DNA from: Acrocarpospora pleiomorpha
GTDB taxonomy: Bacteria; Actinomycetota; Actinomycetes; Streptosporangiales; Streptosporangiaceae
DNA: 59,704 bases
Reading direction: 5' to 3'
NCBI RefSeq assembly: GCF_009687885.1
Contig: NZ_BLAF01000066.1
Coordinates: 1 to 59,704, forward strand
Both the position numbers and the translations under genes were made by a program. The stretch's first letter is position 1; the number at the start of each line of letters is the position of its first letter. A model generated the notes under the pieces. It ran no database searches, was not told the origin of the DNA, and saw only the letters and a list, made by a program, of their open reading frames with translations. Positions 23,712-31,669 of the stretch are shown here, piece after piece.

Positions 23712-23885
23712 ATGGATGTTGAGGTCAGGGACCCGGATCGGGAGGAGACGACTGCCGCCGAGTTACCCGCGAACGTGAAGGGGAAGCTCTTCCACCGGCA
23801 CGAGTGGCTGGAGATCGAGCGAATCGGGAACGTCGTCACCAGCCAGTGCCTGTGCGGGAAGAGCAAGACCCGCGTCAAGTATTAA
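23712..23885 (+). CDS. 57-residue basic protein with a CxC pair
   Basis: A small frame from ATG 23712 to TAA 23885, preceded by AGGGGG at about 9 bp. It is charged, ends with TSQCLCGKSKTRVKY, and has a CxCG motif that could bind metal or form a disulfide. The HRHEWLEIER segment is unusual enough to suggest a real protein. Codon 18 is the rare leucine codon TTA. I recognise no family; the ribosome binding site and composition are the main support. Confidence 0.5.
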   Translation: MDVEVRDPDREETTAAELPANVKGKLFHRHEWLEIERIGNVVTSQCLCGKSKTRVKY

Positions 23886-24090
23886 TTAGAAAGTCGTGAT
23901 CTGGACAGCCGCGGCGGTGAATCGCCTGATCGGCGGCTATGCGGCTGTCTACGGGACGGGTTTCTGGTTAATAGCCGCTTCGGAATCCGATCCCCGGGGT
24001 ATGGGACTAGGGATTTCCCTAGGCCGGAACCGGATCCGGCCGCACTCCCCCGCGCTTTAACGTGGACCGCCACGAACGGGGAGGTGGGCG
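23886..24090. other. intergenic, promoter of the subtilase operon
   Basis: 205 bp with an A+T-richer first part. GGGGAGG (24078-24084) is the ribosome binding site of the next gene. No clear operator or terminator is seen. Confidence 0.4.
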
Positions 24091-25620
24091 ATGAGCATGC
24101 CGGACGGGCCGGAGATCCCCCGCGAGTACGGCGCGAGGTCCGAGGGAACCTCGCCGCGGGAACATGTCCCGGCCGCGCCCGACCTGGTGGCCGACTCGAT
24201 CATCTCGCGCCCGCTGATGGAGCGCATGGCGGTGGCGGAAGGCCGCCGGCTGGGTGTGGTGATCGAGCTGCGCACCTCCCATCCGGGCGGCGTGCGCGGG
24301 GCGTACGAGCAGGTCAACGCCCTGGTCCGGGAAGTGGCCGGAACCGAGACGCGGCAGGTCGGGTCGTATCTGGCGGTGGCGCTGACCGCCGACGAGATCC
24401 GCGACCTGGTCGACCGGGACATGGCGAAGGGCCGCAGCCGCGGCGACACGTCCACGCCGGGCGCGCCCCGCTGGTCGATCCACCGGCTGTGGCCCAACTT
24501 CGAGGTCACCACGCTCACCCACCGCAGCGTGATCACCACCAAGTGCGCCGCCGCGCACCGCACCTTCGAGGCCTCCGGCGAGGGCATCGTGTGGGCGGTG
24601 CTGGACTCGGGCATCGCCCCGCACGCCCATTTCGACCTGCATCGCAACCTGGAGGAGCTGCCCGGCATCCGGCACCGCAGCTTCGTGCCCGGCAAGACCC
24701 ACGCCGAGGCCCTGCTCGACGAGCACGGCCACGGCACCCACGTGGCCGGCATCCTGGCGGGCGAGTCGGTCAGCGAGGACGCGCGGACCGCGCCGCTCAT
24801 CGCCGCCGCCTGGTACCAGGACGAGCGCAACGCGACGACCGGCCGGCTGGACGTGCGCCGGCTGGAGGTCGAGTCGTTCCGCGGCATGGCGCCCCGCTGC
24901 CGCCTGCTGTCCTGCAAGGTGCTCCGCGACGACGGCACCGGCGACGTCACCGCCGTGCTGGCGGCCCTGCAGTACATCAACGACCTGAACGCGGGCGGGC
25001 GCGAGCTCAAGGTGCACGGCGTCAACCTGTCGGTCGGCTACCCGTTCGACCCCAGCTGGTTCGGGGCCGGGCTCAGCCCCGTCTGCCGCGAGGTCGACCT
25101 GCTGGTCCGCAGCGGCGTCGTCGTGGTGGTCGCGGCCGGGAACACCGGTTACGGCTTCGCCCAGGACACCGGCAGCAGGGCCGTACGGCTCGGCCTGGAC
25201 ATGACCATCAACGATCCCGGCAACTCCGACCTGGCGATCACGGTCGGGTCCACCTCGTGCAGCCCGCACGTCAGCGGGGTGTCGTATTTCTCGTCGAAGG
25301 GCCCCACCGGGGACGGGCGGCCCAAGCCCGACCTGGTCGCGCCCGGCGAGCGTATCGTCAGCGCCGGTTCCGGCGCCCTGCTGCGGCGGGCCACCGACTC
25401 CGTGAAGGACGCCATGTTCGTGGAGGACTCGGGCACGTCGATGGCCGCGCCGCACGTGTCCGGGGTGATCGCGGGCTTCCTGTCGGTGCACCGCGAGTTC
25501 ATCGGCCGCCCCCGGGAGGTCAAGGAGACGCTGATGCGCTCGGCCATCGACCTGGGCCGGGACCGGTCCTTCCAGGGCGCCGGGCTCGTCGACGCCATGC
25601 GCGCCATCCAGCTGGTCTGA
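24091..25620 (+). CDS. intracellular S8 (subtilisin) family peptidase
   Basis: 509 residues. There is no signal peptide, so it should act in the cytoplasm. Residues ~1-125 are an N-terminal extension of pro-domain or substrate-binding type. The catalytic triad is complete: AVLDSGI (Asp172), HGHGTHVAG (His214) and GTSMAAPH (Ser ~449), with the oxyanion Asn in VVVAAGNTGYG. It is followed after 13 bp by an alpha/beta hydrolase gene, so the two are co-transcribed and probably functionally linked. Such protease-hydrolase pairs occur in actinobacterial stress or conflict loci, but its target cannot be read here. Confidence 0.9.
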   Translation: MSMPDGPEIPREYGARSEGTSPREHVPAAPDLVADSIISRPLMERMAVAEGRRLGVVIELRTSHPGGVRGAYEQVNALVREVAGTETRQVGSYLAVALTADEIRDLVDRDMAKGRSRGDTSTPGAPRWSIHRLWPNFEVTTLTHRSVITTKCAAAHRTFEASGEGIVWAVLDSGIAPHAHFDLHRNLEELPGIRHRSFVPGKTHAEALLDEHGHGTHVAGILAGESVSEDARTAPLIAAAWYQDERNATTGRLDVRRLEVESFRGMAPRCRLLSCKVLRDDGTGDVTAVLAALQYINDLNAGGRELKVHGVNLSVGYPFDPSWFGAGLSPVCREVDLLVRSGVVVVVAAGNTGYGFAQDTGSRAVRLGLDMTINDPGNSDLAITVGSTSCSPHVSGVSYFSSKGPTGDGRPKPDLVAPGERIVSAGSGALLRRATDSVKDAMFVEDSGTSMAAPHVSGVIAGFLSVHREFIGRPREVKETLMRSAIDLGRDRSFQGAGLVDAMRAIQLV

Positions 25621-25633
25621 AAGGGAGACTCCG

Positions 25634-26866
25634 GTGCGATTCCCGTACGCGAAGGTGCAGTTCCGCTCCACTGGCGAGCCGCACGACCCGGCCGAACGGC
25701 AGCGGGCGCTGGACCTGGTCCGGACGCCCGGCGTGACCGACATCCTGGTGCTGTCACACGGCTGGAACAACGACATGGCGGCGGCCGAGGCGCTGTACCA
25801 GGACCTGGCCGCCAGCCTGGACAGCGTGCGCCGCCCCGGCGGGATGAACCTCGCCGTGATCGGCGTGCTCTGGCCCTCGATCCGGTGGGCCGAGACGGGG
25901 CAGCTGGCGGGCGGCGGCCTCGGGGTGGACGACGGCGCGGCCCAGCTCAGGCAGGAGATCCAGGAGACGGTCGCCGACCCGGAACTGGCGGCGGCCCTGG
26001 ACGCGCTCGTCGGCGACCTGGACTCCGCCGCCGCGCAGGCCCGCTTCCTCGGCCTGCTGCGCGGCTCGATGCCCGCCGTGGCGCCGGGCGACGAGGAGCC
26101 GCCGCCCTCGCTGCTCACGGAGGGCGACGCCGGGACGGCGTTCTCGCTGGCCGGTGAACCGCTGCCGCTCGTGCTGCTGCCGGAGGCGCCGGGCGGGGCG
26201 GGCTCGCTCGGTGGCGGGCTCGCGTCGTTCAGCGACGTCTTCCGGGCCGGGCGGCTGCTGCTCAACACGGCGACGTACTTCACGATGAAGGAGCGCGCGG
26301 GGACGGTGGGGTCGACGGGGGTGGCCCGGCTGCTGAACGACCTGGCGACCGTGGCGCCCAACGTGCGGCGGCATCTGGCCGGGCATTCCTTCGGCGCCCG
26401 CCTGGTGACGGCGGCGGCGCGACGGCACGCGCCGCTGCACTCCGTCTCCTTGCTGCAGGGCGCTTTCAGCCATTACGCGCTGTCCACCGACTACGACGGC
26501 GACAAGGACGGCTTCTTCCAGGGTGTCCTGTCTCCCGGCCGCCTGACCGGGCCCATGCTGATCACCCACACGGCCAACGACCTGGCCGTCGGCATCGCGT
26601 ACGCGATCATCTCCCGCCTGGCCCGGCAGAACGCCTCGGCGGTCGGCGGCCCGGACGACGCCTACGGCGGCCTCGGCCGCAACGGCGCCCTGCGCACCCC
26701 GCAGGTGGCCGCGCCCCCGGACACCCTCCTCGACGCCGACGCGACGTACGCCTTCCGCCCGGGAAAGGTCTACAACCTCCAGTCCGACGCTTTTATCAAG
26801 AGCCACGGCTCGGTCACCGGCCGCGAGGTCGCCAACGCCATGATCCAGGCTATGACCAGCCGGTGA
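25634..26866 (+). CDS. alpha/beta-hydrolase, serine-esterase-like
   Basis: 410 residues from GTG 25634 with AAGGGAG upstream. An oxyanion segment VLSHGWNNDM and nucleophile elbow GHSFGARL (residue ~247) mark a serine hydrolase; HTANDLAVG and the region around KSHGSVTGREVANAM could supply acid and histidine. An Ala/Gly/Pro-rich insert (~110-210) separates the two halves. No signal peptide is seen, matching its cytoplasmic subtilase partner upstream. Function is unknown; lipase, esterase or amidase activity is possible. Confidence 0.75.
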   Translation: MRFPYAKVQFRSTGEPHDPAERQRALDLVRTPGVTDILVLSHGWNNDMAAAEALYQDLAASLDSVRRPGGMNLAVIGVLWPSIRWAETGQLAGGGLGVDDGAAQLRQEIQETVADPELAAALDALVGDLDSAAAQARFLGLLRGSMPAVAPGDEEPPPSLLTEGDAGTAFSLAGEPLPLVLLPEAPGGAGSLGGGLASFSDVFRAGRLLLNTATYFTMKERAGTVGSTGVARLLNDLATVAPNVRRHLAGHSFGARLVTAAARRHAPLHSVSLLQGAFSHYALSTDYDGDKDGFFQGVLSPGRLTGPMLITHTANDLAVGIAYAIISRLARQNASAVGGPDDAYGGLGRNGALRTPQVAAPPDTLLDADATYAFRPGKVYNLQSDAFIKSHGSVTGREVANAMIQAMTSR

Positions 26867-27008
26867 CCTCGCTGGTGAAATGTTCAGCGCTTCGCCGTCC
26901 TGAGCTGAGCGAATCGCCGTTCTCCCGCCGGGGATTTTGACGGCCAGCGGGCTGGACCGGACGATCCCGGCAGATGGGAACAGGCCGTTCCCGATCAGAG
27001 AGGACATC

Positions 27009-27725
27009 ATGCGAAACGTCCTTCGGGCGGGTGCCGGGGCCGCCCTGGCCGCCCTCGTGTTCGCGTTCGGCTCCGCCGCCGCCGCGGCGTCGGTGGACAC
27101 CTCGCCGCCGTCGAAACCGGTCGGGCTGCGCGACAACTGCCTCGCCGACTACCCGGGTACGGCCTTCTGCTGGACGCCGTCCACCGACGACGTCGGCGTC
27201 ACCGGCTACGACGTCTTCCGGCAGATGCCGGCCGGCTTCGTCAAGGTGGGCACGGCGCCCGCGACCCAGCTGCCGCTGTTCGCCGAATCCGGCCTGGTCA
27301 CCGGCCAGACGTACGTCTACCGGGTGCAGGCCAAGGACGCGGCCGGAAACCTGAGCGTCGTGTCCGACCCGGTCTCGGTGATCGCCCGGCAGGGCCTCCC
27401 CGTGCCCCCGTCATGCCGGGTGGAGTACGTGACGAACACCTACAACAGCACCGGCTTCCACACCCAGATCAAGATCTTCAACACCGGATCGATCGCCATC
27501 AACTCCTGGACCCTCGCCTTCACCTTCCCCCACCCGGGCCAGCACATCACCAACCCGTACAACGCCACCTGGACCCAGACCGGCGCCGGCGTGACCGCCA
27601 GGAACCTCCCGTGGAACGCGGTCATCCCCCCGGGCGGCAACGTCCAGATCGGCACCAACGGCTCGCACACCGACGCCAACCCGGTGCCCGCCCAGTTCAG
27701 GGTCAACGGAGTGCTCTGCTCCTGA
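27009..27725 (+). CDS. secreted FN3-CBM2 protein without a catalytic domain
   Basis: 238 residues. After a signal peptide (ends near AAAA, ~residue 26) comes one FN3 domain (~30-128, TSPPSKPVGLR … YVYRVQAKDAAGNLS) and a C-terminal CBM2 (~135-238, CRVEYVTNTYNSTG … VNGVLCS) with terminal Cys pair. No enzyme domain is present, so it is either a free carbohydrate-binding adhesin or the remnant of a larger enzyme. GAGAGGA precedes the ATG. Its FN3 and CBM2 are clearly more divergent than those of the two esterases in this window. Confidence 0.85.
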   Translation: MRNVLRAGAGAALAALVFAFGSAAAAASVDTSPPSKPVGLRDNCLADYPGTAFCWTPSTDDVGVTGYDVFRQMPAGFVKVGTAPATQLPLFAESGLVTGQTYVYRVQAKDAAGNLSVVSDPVSVIARQGLPVPPSCRVEYVTNTYNSTGFHTQIKIFNTGSIAINSWTLAFTFPHPGQHITNPYNATWTQTGAGVTARNLPWNAVIPPGGNVQIGTNGSHTDANPVPAQFRVNGVLCS

Positions 27726-27742
27726 ACGCGGGATCCAGCTGA

Positions 27743-27922
27743 TCACGCGAACGTTGGCCCTGGGGTCCCCCCAGGGCCAACCCATTCGACCGCGTCCCGT
27801 CCGGTCACGGGGAAGGGGTCGGTGGAGAGGTTGAAGGAAACCAGCCCGACCAGTTGATTCAGCTCCTCGAAGCCGAGTTCGGCCAGGAGCTCCTGACGGG
27901 TCATGGTCTGCTCGATGCGCAC
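27743..27922 (-). CDS. 59-residue peptide with a leader-like N-terminus
   Basis: GTG 27922 follows GGAGG at 6-7 bp. The peptide begins with an amphipathic charged part (TRQELLAELGFEELNQLVG) and ends with a Gly/Pro/Thr-rich tail (VGPGGTPGPTFA). The layout resembles a RiPP precursor (leader plus core), but no modifying enzyme is adjacent and there are no cysteines. Its last codons overlap a strong hairpin, so the tail could simply be translated terminator sequence. Treat as tentative. Confidence 0.4.
   Translation of the reverse strand: MRIEQTMTRQELLAELGFEELNQLVGLVSFNLSTDPFPVTGRDAVEWVGPGGTPGPTFA
27753..27781. terminator. 13-bp perfect hairpin terminator
   Basis: GTTGGCCCTGGGG and CCCCAGGGCCAAC pair perfectly around a TCC loop, 27 bp after the FN3-CBM2 stop. 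It also underlies the 3' end of the opposing peptide frame. Confidence 0.8.
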
Positions 27923-28089
27923 GGTGGCCCTCCAGGGGATTGGGGTGGGTGAACTTCCCGGTATGTCACTGCATCGAGGATTGGGCGCGCAACCTGCCAA
28001 ATGATTGGCTGATCAATATGTCAATTGAGTAGGGGCGAGTTCGCGTATCGGCTATACAACTTGTCCAGTGTTTGGCGGCACGTGGAGCT

Positions 28090-28116
28090 ATCGGTGAGCC
28101 CGATGGCCGCCATCGG
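28090..28116 (+). promoter_or_regulatory. LysR-type operator, copy 1
   Basis: Half-sites ATCGG (28090), CCGAT (28100) and ATCGG (28112) form a T-N11-A dyad plus a third half-site. The dyad centre is about 65 bp before the predicted start, the usual LTTR recognition position. Matching layout occurs at 29473 and 48167. Confidence 0.75.
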
Positions 28117-28125
28117 TGCCAGGAC

Positions 28126-28155
28126 TTGGACGCCGACCGGCCGCCTGCCTACCGT
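28126..28155 (+). promoter_or_regulatory. promoter TTGGAC-18-TACCGT (P1)
   Basis: TTGGAC (28126-28131) starts 9 bp after the third LysR half-site; TACCGT is at 28150-28155, giving a start near 28162. It drives the aldehyde dehydrogenase pseudogene. Confidence 0.65.
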
Positions 28156-28202
28156 GAGCGCGTGGGCTTGCCCGCATACCAGGCCCGGTGAAGGAGGCAG
28201 GC

Positions 28203-29368
28203 GTGGAGCGGATCCGGCATGTCATCGACGGCAGGCTCGTGGACTCCGCGACCGGGGCCACCTTCACGAGCACCAACCCGTACACCCGTGAACCATGGAC
28301 GGAAGTGGCGCTCGGCGGCGAGCGGGAAGTGCGGGCCGCGATCGACGCGGCCCGCCGCGCATTCGACGAGGGACCCTGGGGACGCATGCCGGTCGCCGAG
28401 CGGGTGACCCTCCTGCACGCGTTCGCCGACCTGCTGGAGCGCGACGCGCCGGAACTGTCCCGGATGGACACGCTCGACATGGGCAAGCCGTACGGGGACG
28501 GATCCGGCGTGGACGTCGCGGGTAATGCGAGCCATCTGCGTGAGCACGCCGAGCACGCCCGGCTGGCGACCGCGCCGGCGTTCCCCGGCAACGGCCGCCA
28601 CCACATCTTCAGCCAGTACGAGGCCGCCGGAGTGGTCGCCGCGATCACCCCCTGGAACCTCCCCGTCCTGATGGCGATCTCGAAACTCGGCCCGGCGCTC
28701 GCCTGGGGAAACACGGTCGTGCTCAAACCGGCCGAGCAGAGCCCGGCCTCCGCGACCCTGCTCGCCCGGCTCGCCCTGGAGGCGGGCATTCCGCCCGGCG
28801 TCGTCAACGTGGTGCACGGTTTCGGCCCCGGCGCGGCCGGTGAGGCGCTCGCGTCGTCGCCGGGAATCGACCGCCTGACGTTCACCGGATCGACCGCGGT
28901 CGGCGCGGCCATCGGCATGCTCGCCGCGCGCAACCTGGTGCCGGTGCTCCTCGAATGCGGCGGCAAAGGGCCGAACATCATCTTCTCCGACGCCGATCTC
29001 GGCACGCCGGCGGCTGGCTGGTCCGCCCCACCGTGGTGACCGGGCTCGTGCCGGGCGCGCGGGCCTGCCGGGAGGAGATCTTCGGCCCGGTCGTGGTGGT
29101 GACGCCTTTCGACACCGACGACGAGGTGGTGGCACTCGCCAACGACACCGAGTTCGGGCTGTCCGCGTCGTGCTTCACCCGTGATCGAGGGCGGGCGCAC
29201 GGGGTGGCCGACCGGCTGCGCGCGGGGATCGTGTGGGTCAACACGTTCGGGGTGCGCGACTGGCGGGCGCCTTTCGGCGGATACCGGCGCTCCGGTGTCG
29301 GCAGGGAGGGCGCCGAGCACGGCCGCGCCTTCTACACCGAGGCCAAAGCGGTCGTGCTCGCCTACTGA
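28203..29368 (+). pseudogene. aldehyde dehydrogenase with deleted catalytic core
   Basis: The first ~275 codons read as a normal ALDH (VIDGRLVDSATG … AAITPWNLPVLMAISK … VLKPAEQSPASA … LTFTGSTAVGAAIG … LECGGKGPNIIFSDADL). At about nt 29010 the sequence jumps, in another frame, to GGWLVRPTVVTGLVPGARA … REEIFGPVVVVTPFDTDDE and a normal C-terminus. Roughly 130-140 residues are missing, including the catalytic cysteine segment (usually FxNxGQxC), so the product cannot be an active dehydrogenase. AGGAGG (28192-28197) and GTG 28203 are intact, as are the LysR operator and promoter. It probably once oxidised an aldehyde of the adjacent aromatic pathway. Confidence 0.9.
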
Positions 29369-29472
29369 GCGCGCGCCACAGGCTGTGATTTTTTCGGCCT
29401 GATTTCTTGAATGTGACAAATGGCGTGATTATGTCATCGAGGATGGCGCTGAGCGCATTCTTGTATTTCCAT

Positions 29473-29499
29473 ATCGGCCAGACCGATGGATCACATCGG
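29473..29499 (+). promoter_or_regulatory. LysR-type operator, copy 2
   Basis: ATCGG (29473), CCGAT (29483) and ATCGG (29495), with the same 10- and 12-base offsets as copies 1 and 3. Dyad centre lies about 65 bp before the predicted start of the main catabolic operon. Confidence 0.78.
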
Positions 29500-29508
29500 A
29501 AATGCGCG

Positions 29509-29538
29509 TTGGACTGCGGAATTGCCAGTTCCTACCGT
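29509..29538 (+). promoter_or_regulatory. promoter TTGGAC-18-TACCGT (P2) of the main catabolic operon
   Basis: TTGGAC (29509-29514) begins 9 bp after the operator; TACCGT at 29533-29538 predicts a start near 29545. The first gene starts at GTG 29589 after GGAGG (29574-29578). Confidence 0.68.
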
Positions 29539-29588
29539 CGAGACAACAAGCCGGCTGGGCCGGGCAGTCTCACGGAGGTCTACACGTC

Positions 29589-31076
29589 GTGATCCGCACT
29601 GGGAAGCAGTACATCGAGGGACTACGGGCGCCGCGCGAGGTGTACGTCGGCGGCGAGCGAGTCGTGGACGTGACGACATATCCGGCGTTCCACGAGCCGA
29701 TCCAGAGCTACGCCCGGCTGTACGACATGAAGCACGACAGCCAGTACCAGGACATTCTCACCTACACGGAGGAGCCGGGCGGGGAACGCTACGACATCAG
29801 CTACCTCGTCCCGAAGAGCAAGGAGGAGCTGAAGGCGAAGGGCAGGGCGTACCACACGTACGCGCGGGCGTCCTACGGATGCCTGGGCCGAGGCCCGGAG
29901 TTCATGGCGGCGTTGATCGCCGGGATGTGGGAGAGCACGGACTGGTTCGAGCAGTGGGGCGAGGGCGGCGCCCAGAAGGTCGCCGACTACGTCCGCTACG
30001 TCCGGGACAACGATCTCTTCCTCACCCACGCGCTCGGCAACCCGCAGTCAGACCGATCCAAGCCCTCCCACCAGCAGGCGAATCCGTACATCCACCTGCG
30101 GGTCAAGGAGGAGACCCCGGAGGGCCTGATCATTAGGGGCGCCAAGCAGCTGGCCACCGCCGCGCCGGTGACCGACGAGATCCTGGTGTTCCCCAACGGC
30201 CGGCAGTTCGGGCCGGGCGACGACGCGTACGCCCTGTGTTTCGCGGTTCCGACCACCACCCCCGGCGTGAAGATCATCTGCCGTGAGCCGCTGGTCCCCG
30301 AGAGCCGCAACGTGTACGACCACCCGCTCAGCTCCCGGTTCGAGGAGATGGACGCGCTGATCGTCTTCGACGACGTGCTGGTTCCGTGGGATCGGGTGTT
30401 CTTCTACAACAGCCTCACCGCGGCCAACAACATGCGCTTCATGACCGGCGTGGCGGCGTTCTCCGGCCACCTGTCCGTCCACCGGGCCACGGTCCGCGCG
30501 GCGCTGACGGTGGCCACCGCGATGAAACTGTGCAATTCGGTGAAGACCGACGTGTTCCCCAACGTCGGGGAACTCCTCGGCCGGCTGGCCGCGCTGTACA
30601 AAGCCCAGGAAGCTCTGCTGTTCCGGTGCGAGGAAGAGCCGAGGGTCAGCGAAACCGGCACGTACTGGGTCAACGGGGACGCGCTCAGCGCCTCCGGCCT
30701 GCTCTTCCCGGACTTCTACACGACCATGCTGGACGTGATCAAGCGGACCGGCGCCGCCGGGCTCATGCTCACGCCCACGCTGGGCGAGTTCACCGGCGAG
30801 GTCGCCGACCTGGCCAACACCTACTTCGCCGGCGCCGACGATATGCCGGGCGTGGACCGGGTGCAGATCGCCAAGCTGGCCTGGGATCTGGCCGGGGACT
30901 CGATCGGCCAGCGGCTCTCGCACTACGAGCGCTTCTACATCGGCGAGCCGATGTTCGTCGCCTCGTTCTTCGCCCGCTCGGCCGACATGGGGCTCGGCCG
31001 GGAACTGCTGGAGAACATCCTCGCCGAAGGCCGGGCGCTGCGTGACGCGGCCCTGGAGTCCCGGCCCGGCAGCTAG
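29589..31076 (+). CDS. HpaB-like FADH2-dependent aromatic hydroxylase, oxygenase component
   Basis: 495 residues of the 4-hydroxyphenylacetate 3-monooxygenase/PvcC family (TGKQYIEGLR start, THALGNPQSDRSKPSHQQ and FDDVLVPWDRVFFYN segments). These enzymes use reduced FAD from a separate reductase to add a hydroxyl ortho to a phenolic OH. The flavin reductase gene follows after 12 bp, confirming a two-component system. As first gene of the operon, it would prepare a catechol-type substrate for the ring-cleaving dioxygenase. The natural aromatic is unknown. Confidence 0.9.
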   Translation: MIRTGKQYIEGLRAPREVYVGGERVVDVTTYPAFHEPIQSYARLYDMKHDSQYQDILTYTEEPGGERYDISYLVPKSKEELKAKGRAYHTYARASYGCLGRGPEFMAALIAGMWESTDWFEQWGEGGAQKVADYVRYVRDNDLFLTHALGNPQSDRSKPSHQQANPYIHLRVKEETPEGLIIRGAKQLATAAPVTDEILVFPNGRQFGPGDDAYALCFAVPTTTPGVKIICREPLVPESRNVYDHPLSSRFEEMDALIVFDDVLVPWDRVFFYNSLTAANNMRFMTGVAAFSGHLSVHRATVRAALTVATAMKLCNSVKTDVFPNVGELLGRLAALYKAQEALLFRCEEEPRVSETGTYWVNGDALSASGLLFPDFYTTMLDVIKRTGAAGLMLTPTLGEFTGEVADLANTYFAGADDMPGVDRVQIAKLAWDLAGDSIGQRLSHYERFYIGEPMFVASFFARSADMGLGRELLENILAEGRALRDAALESRPGS

Positions 31077-31088
31077 CGGAGCCCCGCG

Positions 31089-31631
31089 ATGTCCCCCGAT
31101 CGCGCCTTCCGCGCCACCATGGGCCTGTTCGCCACCGGAGTGACCGTCATCACCGTCGGGCACCAGGGCGTCCGGCACGGTATGACGGCCAGTGCCGTGA
31201 TGTCGGTGTCCCTGCGGCCGCGGTTGCTCGCGGTCGCGGTGGACAACCGGTCCCACACCAACGAGATGGTTCAGCGGGCCGGCCACTTCACGGTGAACAT
31301 CCTGGCCGAGGGGCAGGCGGAGGTGGCGCGGCGGTTCGCCCGGCCGATGGCGAGGGAGGCCGAACTCTTCGGCGCGGCGCCGACTACGGCCGGCCCCACC
31401 GGCGACCCCGTTCTGCCGGCGACACTGGCCCACCTGTCCTGCGAGGTCGCCTCCGTACACGAGGAGGGGGACCACACGCTCTATGTCGGACGTGTCACCG
31501 CGCTGTGGCGCACGCCTGAAGCGACCGCGCCGCTGATCTTCTACGCCGGCCGGTTCTGCTCCACCAGCTGCCGCGTCTGCATCGCCCGCGTCGACCCGAC
31601 CGAAGCCCTGTACGCCCTGCACGGGGGCTGA
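31089..31631 (+). CDS. flavin reductase (HpaC/FlaRed-like)
   Basis: 180 residues of the flavin reductase-like, FMN-binding split-barrel family (RATMGLFATGVTVITVG, MTASAVMSVSLRPRLLAVAV, HFTVNILAEGQAEVARRFA). It should supply reduced flavin to the HpaB-like oxygenase. The family's frequent C-terminal GxHxF motif is not obvious; instead the end is rich in Cys (FCSTSCRVC). GGAG lies upstream of ATG 31089. Confidence 0.88.
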   Translation: MSPDRAFRATMGLFATGVTVITVGHQGVRHGMTASAVMSVSLRPRLLAVAVDNRSHTNEMVQRAGHFTVNILAEGQAEVARRFARPMAREAELFGAAPTTAGPTGDPVLPATLAHLSCEVASVHEEGDHTLYVGRVTALWRTPEATAPLIFYAGRFCSTSCRVCIARVDPTEALYALHGG

Positions 31632-31669
31632 GCAGCCCGTCCGCATGGCGGAGGAAGAAAGGCACATTC

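Noticed and set aside
29589..31631. Antibiotic biosynthesis role of the HpaB/HpaC pair (as in pyrrolobenzodiazepine clusters)
   Set aside because: No NRPS, PKS or other assembly genes nearby; the downstream dioxygenase, hydratase and aldolase indicate degradation.
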